Positions 9,238-18,161 of a DNA stretch of 64,000 bases are shown piece after piece. The notes beneath the pieces are model-generated. The model ran no database searches. It was not told the origin of the DNA and saw nothing but the letters and a program-made list of their open reading frames with translations. Made by a program: the position numbers and the translations under genes. The stretch covers positions 1,054,001-1,118,000 of the forward strand of contig NZ_JAQOUE010000001.1 of the NCBI RefSeq assembly GCF_032191465.1, read 5' to 3'. The DNA is from Candidatus Nitronereus thalassa. Lineage in GTDB: Bacteria; Nitrospirota; Nitrospiria; Nitrospirales; UBA8639. Position 1 is the first letter of the stretch, and every line of letters starts with the position of its first letter.

Positions 9238-10013
9238 TAATCTGACCTTCCCATATTATTCCCAGTAGAACAAAATTTTCCATTGGTTTCACATGGACTC
9301 AACGGATCAATAATGAATCAGAGGAATTAGCATCTGGAAGTCAATTGCCACGTATTGTAGTTTCAGTCTCTGAAAGTAATCTAAAACGTGGGAATTGCCT
9401 GGTTCATTGCACCACTGATAAATAAGGTGCCGAGAAAGAAAAGATACTGGCTCCTTCTCATTATCATGACTTCCTTACAGTCTCCAGGTTTTCCAACGGG
9501 GATACCACTATTGGAAATTGCAGGTGAGATTTTTGGGAAACTCATGTCTTCAGCCCAATAGTCTAAATAGCATGCCCCCCTATTGTTATAACTTAATAGA
9601 CGAAGAAGTCTTTGACGCGCACTCGAATAAACGCCCATCGCCAATTCGCATGTGCTGACCTCCCATCAAGGGCGCGGACCAAGATGCCTGGTCCTGAATC
9701 CAAAAAACACGGCATCCATACCTTAAGCCGGAAACCGAGCTTGTCCAAGCAGGAGGCTAAATCACCCACAATCACACCCTGCTGACTTGAGCCCCAACAT
9801 CCCCAGAAGACTTAACTGTTATGCCCCCGCGTGAGGGAACGCATAATGCCGGGACAAGTCGAAATTACAGTGGGAAGATAACCAGGTTGGACAGAAAAGG
9901 AAGTTCCCTGCCAAAAGGGGTAGCTTCTCAAAAACCTAACACTACTACTGCCTTTATTTCTCTTCGGCCTGCTATTCATCTCTATGCAAAGCAAGGGACC
10001 TTCTGAAAGATAA
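9238..10013. other. 776-base stretch without an intact gene, possible gene remnant
   Basis: No frame longer than about 90 codons exists here on either strand. On the minus strand, short abutting frames (about 10039-9812, 9808-9593 and 9644-9381) carry protein-like, tryptophan- and glycine-containing sequence interrupted by stops and frame changes, which could be a decayed polysaccharide gene. I do not recognise the family. No transposase motif, terminal inverted repeat or tRNA was seen. Confidence 0.35.
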
Positions 10014-11015
10014 TTAATAATCTTCGTTATGGAAAACAACTTGGGCCCCTTGGGTTTCCATTCGAAAAGGCACCCATACTCGGATTTGCGGGAGAGCTTC
10101 TTTTATTCGATTGTGTCGTTCCGGAGGGGCAAAAAACATCATAAAACCTCCACCTCCAGCACCCAACAACTTTCCTCCAAACGCCCCTGCTTTGAGTCCG
10201 GTTTTATATAAAGAATCTATTAGATGATTCGAAACCTTGTTAGTCAATGATCGTTTAAGTAGCCAGGATTGGTGTAATAGGCGTCCTAATTTTTCCAAAT
10301 CTGCATTATTTTGAAGTAGACTAAGGGCTTCCTTGGTTATGGAAAATAGCTCCTCAAGGTTCACTTCGCCTGCTTCCATTTTTTGTATCTGCTCCCCCGC
10401 AATTTCTGAAGCAAAACGTGTTAATCCTGTAAATCCCAATAGGATAAATTTCTCCAGGTTTATCAAATATTCTGGTGGTAAGATAAATGGGGAAACTCGA
10501 TATTTTTTCTCTCCGCAGCTAGGCCCCATTTCAATTAACTGCAACCCACCATAAGCTGCCATGATTTGGTCTTGAATGCCGACACTCTCCCCTAGCAGAG
10601 AATGCTCTACCTCAATAGCCTCATCGGCTAATTGAGGTTTTGTCGGCATTTCATGCTTCAACCCATGAAGTGCATGTAAGAGACCAACAGTAAAAGTTGA
10701 ACTCGACCCAATTCCCGACTTCGCAGGCAAGTCGGCATCATGATGAACCTCCAAGCCGGAGGTCATATTTAAATATTCTAGGCAACCTCGCACTGCCGGA
10801 TGCTCAATATCCTTATGTTCATGAACCGTCTCCATTTTGGAATATACGACTCGCGATTTGTAATCGAAAAATGGTTGGAGACGCCGGCATGTGATATAAC
10901 AGTATTGAGAAAAAGTCGTGGCAATAACTAACCCCTCATTACGGGAATACCACGCAGGATAATCCGTCCCCCCTCCAAAAAATGAAAGTCGAAAAGGGGT
11001 CCTTGTGATGATCAT
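10014..11015 (-). CDS. hddA: GHMP-family sugar kinase, HddA-like (D-glycero-D-manno-heptose 7-phosphate kinase type)
   Basis: The 333-residue protein starts with TPFRLSFFGGGTDYP, the characteristic N-terminus of HddA and related sugar kinases. GHMP motif 2 is PAKSGIGSSS (about residues 100-109) and the C-terminal glycine motif is LGAGGGGFMMFF. HddA phosphorylates D-glycero-D-manno-heptose 7-phosphate at C1 on the way to GDP-heptose. An HddC-like guanylyltransferase lies in the same block (19969-20700), which supports the assignment, but GmhA and GmhB are not in the window. A fucokinase-like or other C1-kinase role cannot be excluded. It is the last gene of the sugar-nucleotide block, 21 bases after the dehydratase gene. 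Confidence 0.8.
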   Translation of the reverse strand: MIITRTPFRLSFFGGGTDYPAWYSRNEGLVIATTFSQYCYITCRRLQPFFDYKSRVVYSKMETVHEHKDIEHPAVRGCLEYLNMTSGLEVHHDADLPAKSGIGSSSTFTVGLLHALHGLKHEMPTKPQLADEAIEVEHSLLGESVGIQDQIMAAYGGLQLIEMGPSCGEKKYRVSPFILPPEYLINLEKFILLGFTGLTRFASEIAGEQIQKMEAGEVNLEELFSITKEALSLLQNNADLEKLGRLLHQSWLLKRSLTNKVSNHLIDSLYKTGLKAGAFGGKLLGAGGGGFMMFFAPPERHNRIKEALPQIRVWVPFRMETQGAQVVFHNEDY

Positions 11016-11036
11016 TGACGCAATTACCTTTTCCGA

Positions 11037-12056
11037 TTATGGCTGATAAGCCGTAACCTCTAGAATTTTCTTTTCTTCCAAAACCCGATTTCGCCAAAAC
11101 GTCAGCAAATATTTCATGCTTTCTTCCACAGAGTATTTGGGTGCCCATCCAGTTTCCGCAGCAAACTTTTCTAGTTTGGGCACCTGAAGTGTTACGTCTG
11201 AAGGTCTTAATAAGTTCGGATCGACCCTTGCTTTAATAGGCACTTTACTTTCTTTAATGAGAAGCTCAAGGAATTCCCCGACACTCATTGAGGTTTGGCC
11301 GCCAATGTTATAGGCCGCCCCTGGTCGACAATGTAAAATCGCCACCCAGTAGGCCTCCATTGCATCACGCACATCAATCAAAGTACGAACAGAATTCAGG
11401 TTCCCATGGAGTAATTCGTCTTGAAGGCCCTGTTCGATTCTGGCTACTTGCCTTGCAAATGAAGTGGCAAATAAATCAGTCCGTCGTGGATTCAGGTACG
11501 CAAACATACGTGTCCGAATTATTTTCATGTGGTAACTACGAAAATATGTCCACCCCAAAAGGTCTTGAGCAACTTTCGAGACTGCATAAGGACTTGACGG
11601 TCTCAATTGGTTTTCTTCTGATATTGGAACTTCGGTTGGATCAACCTGCCCATAAACCTCAGAGGTACTGCACAGCTGAATTATCGGGGAAATTTCCGTC
11701 AGTCTAACCGCCTCAAATAAATTGGCGGTCCCCATAATATTATTATTCAAAACAGCCAGAGGCGTTATGAAGGAAGCTTTAACATTGGCATGGGAAGCAA
11801 TATGGAAAATTACGTCAGGCTGAACAGTTTTCAGAGTAGAAAGTACTGAACTGAAATCGTTTAAATCACATTCATGGATAATGACCTTGTCGTGAATGGC
11901 AGCCAAATTCTCGTTTGATGCCGTACTATGCCAACGTGAAATCCCATGCACTTCTACATGAGGTTGCTTCGAAACAATATATTCTGCAAGGTAACTCCCA
12001 CCTGATCCGGAGATTCCAGTAATAAGTACTCGTTTTATTGATTTGCCAGTTAACAT
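11037..12056 (-). CDS. GDP-mannose 4,6-dehydratase-like SDR enzyme
   Basis: The 339-residue extended SDR protein has the NAD(P) motif VLITGISGSGGSYL at the N-terminus, the catalytic STSEVYG segment and SPYAVSK (YxxxK). It looks like the GMD family, which converts GDP-mannose to GDP-4-keto-6-deoxymannose. With HddA and HddC homologues nearby, the substrate could instead be GDP-D-glycero-D-manno-heptose, as for DmhA, which makes the 4-keto-6-deoxy-heptose. The TG-x-x-GSGG-S variant of the glycine motif is usual for GMD. It would supply the 4-keto intermediate that the PLP enzyme at 18162-19289 needs. Confidence 0.8.
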   Translation of the reverse strand: MLTGKSIKRVLITGISGSGGSYLAEYIVSKQPHVEVHGISRWHSTASNENLAAIHDKVIIHECDLNDFSSVLSTLKTVQPDVIFHIASHANVKASFITPLAVLNNNIMGTANLFEAVRLTEISPIIQLCSTSEVYGQVDPTEVPISEENQLRPSSPYAVSKVAQDLLGWTYFRSYHMKIIRTRMFAYLNPRRTDLFATSFARQVARIEQGLQDELLHGNLNSVRTLIDVRDAMEAYWVAILHCRPGAAYNIGGQTSMSVGEFLELLIKESKVPIKARVDPNLLRPSDVTLQVPKLEKFAAETGWAPKYSVEESMKYLLTFWRNRVLEEKKILEVTAYQP

Positions 12057-12092
12057 AAAGACTTCAGATGGTTAGATGTTTAACGTTAAAGG

Positions 12093-13064
12093 TCAATTTG
12101 CCCCAGTTTTCCCCAGAAAAAAGGTATGTTCTTTATACACATCTTGAATGCGTTTTAGCTCAGTCTTTTGAAGTGGGCCCATTTGGCTAGCTCCAACATT
12201 CTCTGTGACTTCCTTTTCAGATAACATGCCAGGGATAACCGTAGAAACTTCAGGATAAGAGAGGCAATATCTCAATGCCTTTTGAGCTTCAGTTTGGCAG
12301 CCACTCTCCGGAGCCAAATTAAATAACTGTGGGGCGTTGGCCCAACATTCTTTTTGTGAAATAGACCAATTTTTTCTGTGGTCTTGCCCATCAAAATCGG
12401 TCTCAGCCGAAAGTTGTCCGGCTAAAAATCCAAAACATAATGGGGTTCGGACAACAATCCCTACTCCCTCATTCCTACACAAATCCATCACCCCACATTC
12501 CACAGCCCGTTGATCAAGCATATTAAAATTTACTTGAACAGACTCAAACTCAAACTGTTTTATTGCCGTCAAAGCATCCTCGGGTGAACGGACAGAAATC
12601 CCCAAAGACCGCACCTTCCCCTCTTTTTTTAATGAGGATAAGCATCCTAGAACCGCTTCGTCTTCCATTATATGAAGGGGGGGGTCGTGAAGTTGGTATA
12701 AATCAATATAATCTGTTTGGAGCCTGCGCATGCTCTTTTCGATTGAAGTTTGAATATGGTCAACGGAAAAATTTTGTCCTCCACTATGATCAAGCATGCC
12801 CACCTTTGAGGCAATCATAATATTATGCCTTTGGCTTTTAAGCTCTTGGCCAATTAAGGCCTCAGAATGTCCATATCCATACAAATCCGCAGTGTCATAA
12901 AATGTTACGCCTAGATCAAAGGCCTTTCGTAAGGCCTTTCGACTTTCATTGTCGATCGTGGGCCCATAGGCAATAGCTCCCTTATGAGATCCACCAATAC
13001 CCCAGGCACCAAAACCAATTTCTGAGACCTGAATGCCGGAGCGTCCGAGTGTTCTATAATTCAT
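12093..13064 (-). CDS. Aldo/keto reductase
   Basis: The 323-residue TIM-barrel oxidoreductase has the AKR tetrad in place: Asp in YDTADLYG, Tyr in LYGYGHSE, Lys in ASKVG and His in YQLHDP. The start MNYRTLGRSGIQVSEIGFG is typical of the family. These enzymes use NAD(P)H to reduce carbonyls. In sugar-nucleotide loci they often reduce a keto-sugar intermediate, so this one may reduce C3, C4 or a side-chain carbonyl of the sugar made by this block. It sits between the radical SAM and dehydratase genes on the same strand. The substrate is not shown by the sequence. Confidence 0.88.
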   Translation of the reverse strand: MNYRTLGRSGIQVSEIGFGAWGIGGSHKGAIAYGPTIDNESRKALRKAFDLGVTFYDTADLYGYGHSEALIGQELKSQRHNIMIASKVGMLDHSGGQNFSVDHIQTSIEKSMRRLQTDYIDLYQLHDPPLHIMEDEAVLGCLSSLKKEGKVRSLGISVRSPEDALTAIKQFEFESVQVNFNMLDQRAVECGVMDLCRNEGVGIVVRTPLCFGFLAGQLSAETDFDGQDHRKNWSISQKECWANAPQLFNLAPESGCQTEAQKALRYCLSYPEVSTVIPGMLSEKEVTENVGASQMGPLQKTELKRIQDVYKEHTFFLGKTGAN

Positions 13065-13124
13065 TAGAAACCTAAGTGAATTTAAAGAAGTGAAGGTCCT
13101 TGAGCCATGGGGAGAAACTTTTTA

Positions 13125-15098
13125 CTAAAAATGGCCAGACAGTTGAACATCAACCACATTGTTTCCATAAAGATAGGCACCCTTTTTATTTCCATACCAA
13201 ATTACTTCCCGACACCAGTCATCCCAAGAATCCCAGACCTGGGTTGTTCTATCAATATGGTACGTTGTGGATTTATTAATAAGAGAACATTCCTCTCCAG
13301 TAATTGCTGCGCGATAGTACTCCCAAATATTATAAGAGCACTCAATTTCGAGATCTTTGGATTGGAAGGGTTGCTTGAGAAGATTGCAATTCAGCTCAAC
13401 TGCATCCTGAAGTAAGTGATTGGGTAGCCTTAAATGATTTCCCTTTAAAACCTCCTCTATTAATTGCTGGGCTTCTTTAAAAAATTTCTCCACCTTTCCC
13501 TCGAAACATAATTCAATAAGAATGTATTCATCTGCTGGCCACCAGATATTCAACCACTTATCCGAGTGACAGTATTCAGGCCCGGCATTTTGGATGTCTA
13601 TAGCTTTTTCAATGAAATAACTTTTTATTCCCTGAAGAATAGGGAAACCTTCTAGATCCCGTTCGAGAAAAATCTCTATTAATTCACGATGGGGGACTTC
13701 GCAAAGGTTGTGGATCAGCACAAGTGGGACTTGAAAGACCTTGTCAAAATATAGAAACGCCGTCATCCACGAAAACACTCGAGTTCTTACCCAATCTTTT
13801 TTTGGCATGGACTCCGTGGCAATGACGAGTTGCTGCATTTCAAAAATATCATCCTCAGACTCGAACACTGATCCATGAATATTGATGGTTTTTGATTCAA
13901 CCCATTGCATCCCATATTTTTCTTGATACTCAGGATCTCCCATCTCGGCATTAGGAAGAATCGAGAGGTTATTAAATTGGATTCGATTATGCTGACCATT
14001 TTCGATAATGGTGGAAACGGCTTTCGTAAACGTCTCATACGTTTCCCCAGGCAGCCCCAATATTAAATCCGTATAAGTTTCCACATTGTCTTTCGTAAAC
14101 CGTTTCTGTAGTTCTTGGTAGGTATTGGTCGAAATATTCCCTCGCTTAATACTTTTGAGTGTATTGGGATCCATCGATTGAAGGGCAATATCAACCCCTT
14201 TGTTTAGGCCTGCATCTGCCAAAATTTTTTGGGTTTCATATGCACGTTCCGTTGCATTCTTGGTCGCTTGTACCGACAACGCGTGAGGATAACCGTATTC
14301 CATCTTTGAATGGGCAACAAATTTAGCAATATCAATGTCCCGCGAAAGGATTCCGAAATTCGCATCGCAGCAGAACACAAACTCAATCTTATGAGTAGCA
14401 AACCACTCCACTTCCTTATAGAGTCTTTCAATGTCGAATTTGTATACTTTACTGGCAACAGCGGATCCCCAATCGCAAAAGGTACAGGCAAAAGGGCACC
14501 CACGATTAGTTTCCCATAACGCAATCCAGTGCTCATTGGGGTTTGCCTGCATCAAAGGTTCAAAAATCCCTTCTAAATAGGGGGAAGGGAACTGCGCTAG
14601 CTCCTTCATTCTCCCTCCCTTGGGATTGGTGACGACCGCACCATTCCGGTCAATAAAACTTATAGAGGGGATGTTGGGCCAATCTTGGCATTCAAATTTT
14701 TCCAAGATTTCTAGCGCAGAATGCTCTCCCTCACCATGGCAAGTAATATCGATAAAGGGGTGCTGTTTTAAAAAAGTATTATCTCTTTCTGGAACTTGCG
14801 GCCCTCCAAAAACAATTAACATCTCAGAATTTTGCTCCTTGAGCCTTTTGGCTATTTCCAAAGAGATCCTCATATTCCAAACATACGTGCTCACAAATAG
14901 CACATCCACTCCCAACAGCTGATCGACAGCCTCTTTAACAGCAATCCTCTTATAAATAGGCAAACGAAATTCAAACCTCTCCGGATTACCTAAATTTGCC
15001 TGAGCATAGGCCTGAAGCATTCCCGCTGAAAGGGGAAAATAGTTTTGTCCCGAGAAACTGTTATTGATCTGCATTAAACCAACTTTTATCTTATTCAC
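13125..15098 (-). CDS. Radical SAM protein with B12-binding-like N-terminal domain
   Basis: The 657-residue protein has an N-terminal Rossmann-like domain (about residues 1-135) in the position of a cobalamin-binding domain, with VFGGPQVPER near residue 96. The radical SAM core follows, with cysteines C201, C205 and C208 in a CxxxCxxC motif for the 4Fe-4S cluster. The usual cobalamin DxHxxG motif is not visible, so B12 binding is uncertain. About 250 C-terminal residues have no recognised domain. Class B enzymes methylate unreactive carbons or rearrange skeletons; a C-methylation or other C-branching step on the sugar is possible here. It belongs to the same minus-strand block as the E1 subunits and the PLP dehydratase. 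Confidence 0.85.
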   Translation of the reverse strand: MNKIKVGLMQINNSFSGQNYFPLSAGMLQAYAQANLGNPERFEFRLPIYKRIAVKEAVDQLLGVDVLFVSTYVWNMRISLEIAKRLKEQNSEMLIVFGGPQVPERDNTFLKQHPFIDITCHGEGEHSALEILEKFECQDWPNIPSISFIDRNGAVVTNPKGGRMKELAQFPSPYLEGIFEPLMQANPNEHWIALWETNRGCPFACTFCDWGSAVASKVYKFDIERLYKEVEWFATHKIEFVFCCDANFGILSRDIDIAKFVAHSKMEYGYPHALSVQATKNATERAYETQKILADAGLNKGVDIALQSMDPNTLKSIKRGNISTNTYQELQKRFTKDNVETYTDLILGLPGETYETFTKAVSTIIENGQHNRIQFNNLSILPNAEMGDPEYQEKYGMQWVESKTINIHGSVFESEDDIFEMQQLVIATESMPKKDWVRTRVFSWMTAFLYFDKVFQVPLVLIHNLCEVPHRELIEIFLERDLEGFPILQGIKSYFIEKAIDIQNAGPEYCHSDKWLNIWWPADEYILIELCFEGKVEKFFKEAQQLIEEVLKGNHLRLPNHLLQDAVELNCNLLKQPFQSKDLEIECSYNIWEYYRAAITGEECSLINKSTTYHIDRTTQVWDSWDDWCREVIWYGNKKGAYLYGNNVVDVQLSGHF

Positions 15099-15129
15099 AG
15101 GCTTCTCCGTTTTAAGACAACATCATGGT

Positions 15130-16119
15130 CTAAGTATGGACTTTTTTTACAAGATGCAATTGATTTTCTTTGAACCAATTTATCGTATCCGTAAGCCCTT
15201 CCTCTAACCCCACGGCTGCTTTGAAACCAAGCTTTTCAAGGGCTTTATTGGTATCTACGACCCGAATAGGAATCGTTGTCGGTTTAGTTGGGTCAAACAT
15301 AATTCTGGAACGACAACCAGACAATTGAAGAATTGTTTCCGCAAGTTGTTGGATGGAAACACTAGCACCAGAACCCAAATTTACCCCTTCCCAATGAGGG
15401 TAACGTTCTAAGGCCAACAAACATCCTCTCGCAACATCACTGACATGAAGGAAGTCTCTAATTTCCTTCCCATTACTCCAGATTTCAAAGGGATCTTGCT
15501 GTTCCACTGCCTTCCTAATCAAAGCCGGAATGACATGGCACGTTTCAAAATCAAAATTATCAAAACGACCATAAAATGGGACGGGTCGTACCACGGATAT
15601 CTTCATTCCGTATTTTTCGCAATAAAATTTTGCTAGAGATTCGACATATCTCTTCATATTTCCAACGCCCTGGTAGGCACTATGTGGCTCATCTATGAAT
15701 GCTTCTTCTTCTCGTACCGGTCGAGGATAAGCTGGGTACACTGTAGTGCTACTCACCAGCAAAACACGCTTAATACCAGCTAAGCAGGCCGCTTGAAGGG
15801 ATCGCGCAGCCATAACAAGATTGGAAGTAACCGCAAGCATCGGATTATTGATAGCTTGGGCTGCACCAACTGTTACAGAAGCACATAAACAGGCGATATC
15901 CATTCCTGACATTACTTTGTCACATTCAGCTTGTTCTGTGAGGTCGGCCTTTAAAAATTCGAAATTCGTTATATCTTGATTAAAGAAAGGGCGTTTATGA
16001 ACTACAGCTCGAATTGTCGCTCTCATGGGGAGAAGACCTTCAATTAAATGTCTCCCTAAGAGACCTGTCGCCCCAGTCACAACAACTTTTTTATTTTCAA
16101 AGAAATCAGTCATTGGCAT
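15130..16119 (-). CDS. NAD-dependent epimerase/reductase (extended SDR, GDP-fucose-synthase-like)
   Basis: The 329-residue extended SDR has VVVTGATGLLGRHL near the N-terminus and SSTTVYP as the catalytic Ser/Thr segment. PVPFYGRFDNFDFETCHVIPALIRK recalls the WcaG/GMER group, which epimerises and reduces GDP-4-keto-6-deoxy sugars. The presumed catalytic Tyr and Lys occur as YQGVGNMK, six residues apart instead of three, as in a subfamily I associate with sugar loci. A second start (M3) is possible. It is probably a late reductase or epimerase of the pathway encoded around it. Confidence 0.82.
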   Translation of the reverse strand: MPMTDFFENKKVVVTGATGLLGRHLIEGLLPMRATIRAVVHKRPFFNQDITNFEFLKADLTEQAECDKVMSGMDIACLCASVTVGAAQAINNPMLAVTSNLVMAARSLQAACLAGIKRVLLVSSTTVYPAYPRPVREEEAFIDEPHSAYQGVGNMKRYVESLAKFYCEKYGMKISVVRPVPFYGRFDNFDFETCHVIPALIRKAVEQQDPFEIWSNGKEIRDFLHVSDVARGCLLALERYPHWEGVNLGSGASVSIQQLAETILQLSGCRSRIMFDPTKPTTIPIRVVDTNKALEKLGFKAAVGLEEGLTDTINWFKENQLHLVKKVHT

Positions 16120-16147
16120 TATATGCGGACCTGCTGGGGTCTATTGC

Positions 16148-17188
16148 TTAGAAGGGCCCTTTAAAATTCTTTTCATAGGTGTAAAACTCTTCGCCACTTA
16201 AATCCATTTCCTCAAGTTCCAACATTTTTTCTACTGTCCGAATAATCGTCACGGCAGAGGGATAAAATAGATTTTCAAGTGGTCTCGTCGTTGGGCAGGG
16301 AGCATGGGCAAATCCCAATCGTTCAACTGGTTTCTTTAAGGTGGAAAAACATTGATGGCTAATCATCGCTGCCAATTCTGCTCCAAACCCGCAATAAGAC
16401 CAATCGTAATCTGCCACAATACAATGCCGAGTTTTATTCACAGAATCAACGAGCGGCTGTTCCTCAAGAGGAGAAACCGTCCGAACATCAATAACCTCTA
16501 TATTAATTCCTCTTTTCTCCAAGACTTCACCAGCCTTCAATGCCTCAACTGTCATCCAAGACGTGGTGAGGACGGAAAGATCATGCCCAGATCTTCGCAA
16601 TCCGACAATACCAAGGGAAATAATCTCTTCATCTTTAACTTCTCCTTCAACATCATATAACCATCGATGCTCCATAAAAATCACTGGATTTTCATCACGA
16701 ATGGCTGCTCGCAACAAACTATAAGCATCTTGGGGAGTAGTAGGTAGCACGACCTTGAGTCCTGGCAAATGAGCAAAAACCGAATGTAGGGATTTACTGT
16801 GCTGCGCTGATTGTCCCCACCCTCTACCGATTACAGCTCGAATGACAAGGGGAATTTTTAATCGTCCACCACTCATATAACGTAAATTCGAAATCATATT
16901 GGTAATTTGATTCATGGCCAGAAGCATAAAATCTGCCCTAATATGAATGTGGACAGGTCTCAAGCCAGAAAGCGCCGCCCCCAAAGCCACTCCGGTCATA
17001 GCCTCCTCGGATAATGGAGTCCCAAAGCAACGTTCAGGACCAAACTTTTCCACTAATCCCTTGGTACTCCCAAAAATACGCTTATGATCTTGGACATCCA
17101 ATCCATAGACAAAAACGGATGCATCACACTCCATTTCCCGCATCAGGGCCAAATTGAGGGCCTCTCTAAATGTCAAATTTAATTTCAT
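16148..17188 (-). CDS. Thiamine-diphosphate-dependent E1 enzyme, beta subunit
   Basis: The 346-residue protein matches the beta subunit of two-component 2-oxoacid dehydrogenase E1 enzymes. It has TPLSEEAMTGVALGAAL, holding the conserved Glu (E61 or E62) that activates the thiazolium cofactor, and GQSAQHSKSLHSVFAHLPG with the active-site histidine. A transketolase C-terminal domain follows (from about residue 215). The alpha subunit gene lies directly upstream with a 4-base overlap. No E2 lipoyl acyltransferase or E3 flavoprotein is in the window, so a classic dehydrogenase complex is unlikely. In a sugar locus this pair may transfer an activated two-carbon unit to a keto-sugar. Confidence 0.88.
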   Translation of the reverse strand: MKLNLTFREALNLALMREMECDASVFVYGLDVQDHKRIFGSTKGLVEKFGPERCFGTPLSEEAMTGVALGAALSGLRPVHIHIRADFMLLAMNQITNMISNLRYMSGGRLKIPLVIRAVIGRGWGQSAQHSKSLHSVFAHLPGLKVVLPTTPQDAYSLLRAAIRDENPVIFMEHRWLYDVEGEVKDEEIISLGIVGLRRSGHDLSVLTTSWMTVEALKAGEVLEKRGINIEVIDVRTVSPLEEQPLVDSVNKTRHCIVADYDWSYCGFGAELAAMISHQCFSTLKKPVERLGFAHAPCPTTRPLENLFYPSAVTIIRTVEKMLELEEMDLSGEEFYTYEKNFKGPF

Positions 17189-18144
17189 ATCAAGACATCT
17201 TGATAAAGTTCTGAAGCATCGGGAAAAGGAGCACTTTCAGCCATTTTCACACTTCGATCAATTTGTTTTCTAACCTCGGCTTGAACGGACAAAAGATCTT
17301 TCTCGGAACAACCCATGTTTAAGAGACTTTGTTCATATGCCAGCAGAGGATCAAGTCTATTCATTTCTGATTGATCCGGTTTAGGCCTATATCCTGTATT
17401 GAAGTCTTCCCTCGGTCCCACATGTTCTAAAAATCGAAGATAAGGGAAACGAATGAATCCTGGCCTCGGATGTTCCAGCATTTTCTTAACCATTTGTGAA
17501 GTTGCCGAAATCACCTCAAGTAAATTGTGTCCATCAGCTTCGTCCGAATAGCATTTGAACCCACCAATCGCATCAAGAATCGTCCGAAACCCCTGTCGTT
17601 CTGAGGCCGGCGTATGAATGGCTAAATCATTATCTTCACAGACGAACAGAACACGCAGTTGCTTAAGACAGGCAAAATTAAGACTCTCCCAAAATGTTCC
17701 TTCTTCAACTGCGCCATCCCCAAAAAATACTACGACAAAGTCCTTCGACCCTCGATAAGCATTTGCAAGAGCAACTCCAACCGCTACAGGAATGGTCGAA
17801 GCCACTACAGCGGAAGTGGCCACGAGGCCATTTTCAGGCGCACACAAATGCATGGAACCAGCCTTCCCCTTCCCGGAACCCGTCACCTTTCCATACAATT
17901 CTGCAAAAAACCCATCCGTATCCTCTGTCATGGTCAAGTAAAGCGTGTGATTTCTATAAGTTCCAAAAGCCTTAAATCCAATTGGCAAACTATGACAGAC
18001 TCCTATGGGTATAGCCTCTCCCCCAATTCCCAAGTGCACGGGGGTTTTCATCCCATCTTTAAAATATTCCTCTCCGATTTTTTCCTCGGCCCTTCGGGTC
18101 AGGTACAATTTTCTGTAAAGTTTTAGTGCTTCGTCTTTGTACAT
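17185..18144 (-). CDS. Thiamine-diphosphate-dependent E1 enzyme, alpha subunit
   Basis: The 319-residue protein is an E1 alpha subunit. The thiamine-diphosphate motif starts with GDG at residues 142-144 (FFGDGAVEEG) and ends with EDND about 30 residues later, and GKAGSMHL is also conserved. The usual phosphorylation-loop region reads RFLEHVGPREDFNTGYR and keeps the His. It overlaps its beta partner by 4 bases, as expected for a heterotetramer. Homologous pairs in antibiotic sugar clusters (as I recall, AviB1/AviO2 of avilamycin) attach a two-carbon branch to a sugar. A simple pyruvate or acetoin dehydrogenase role fits the context less well. Confidence 0.88.
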   Translation of the reverse strand: MYKDEALKLYRKLYLTRRAEEKIGEEYFKDGMKTPVHLGIGGEAIPIGVCHSLPIGFKAFGTYRNHTLYLTMTEDTDGFFAELYGKVTGSGKGKAGSMHLCAPENGLVATSAVVASTIPVAVGVALANAYRGSKDFVVVFFGDGAVEEGTFWESLNFACLKQLRVLFVCEDNDLAIHTPASERQGFRTILDAIGGFKCYSDEADGHNLLEVISATSQMVKKMLEHPRPGFIRFPYLRFLEHVGPREDFNTGYRPKPDQSEMNRLDPLLAYEQSLLNMGCSEKDLLSVQAEVRKQIDRSVKMAESAPFPDASELYQDVLI

Positions 18145-18161
18145 TAGTGTTTGCTCTACGG

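Noticed and set aside
17659-18126. 155-codon plus-strand open frame
   Set aside because: It is antisense to the E1 alpha gene; composition is typical of a shadow frame.
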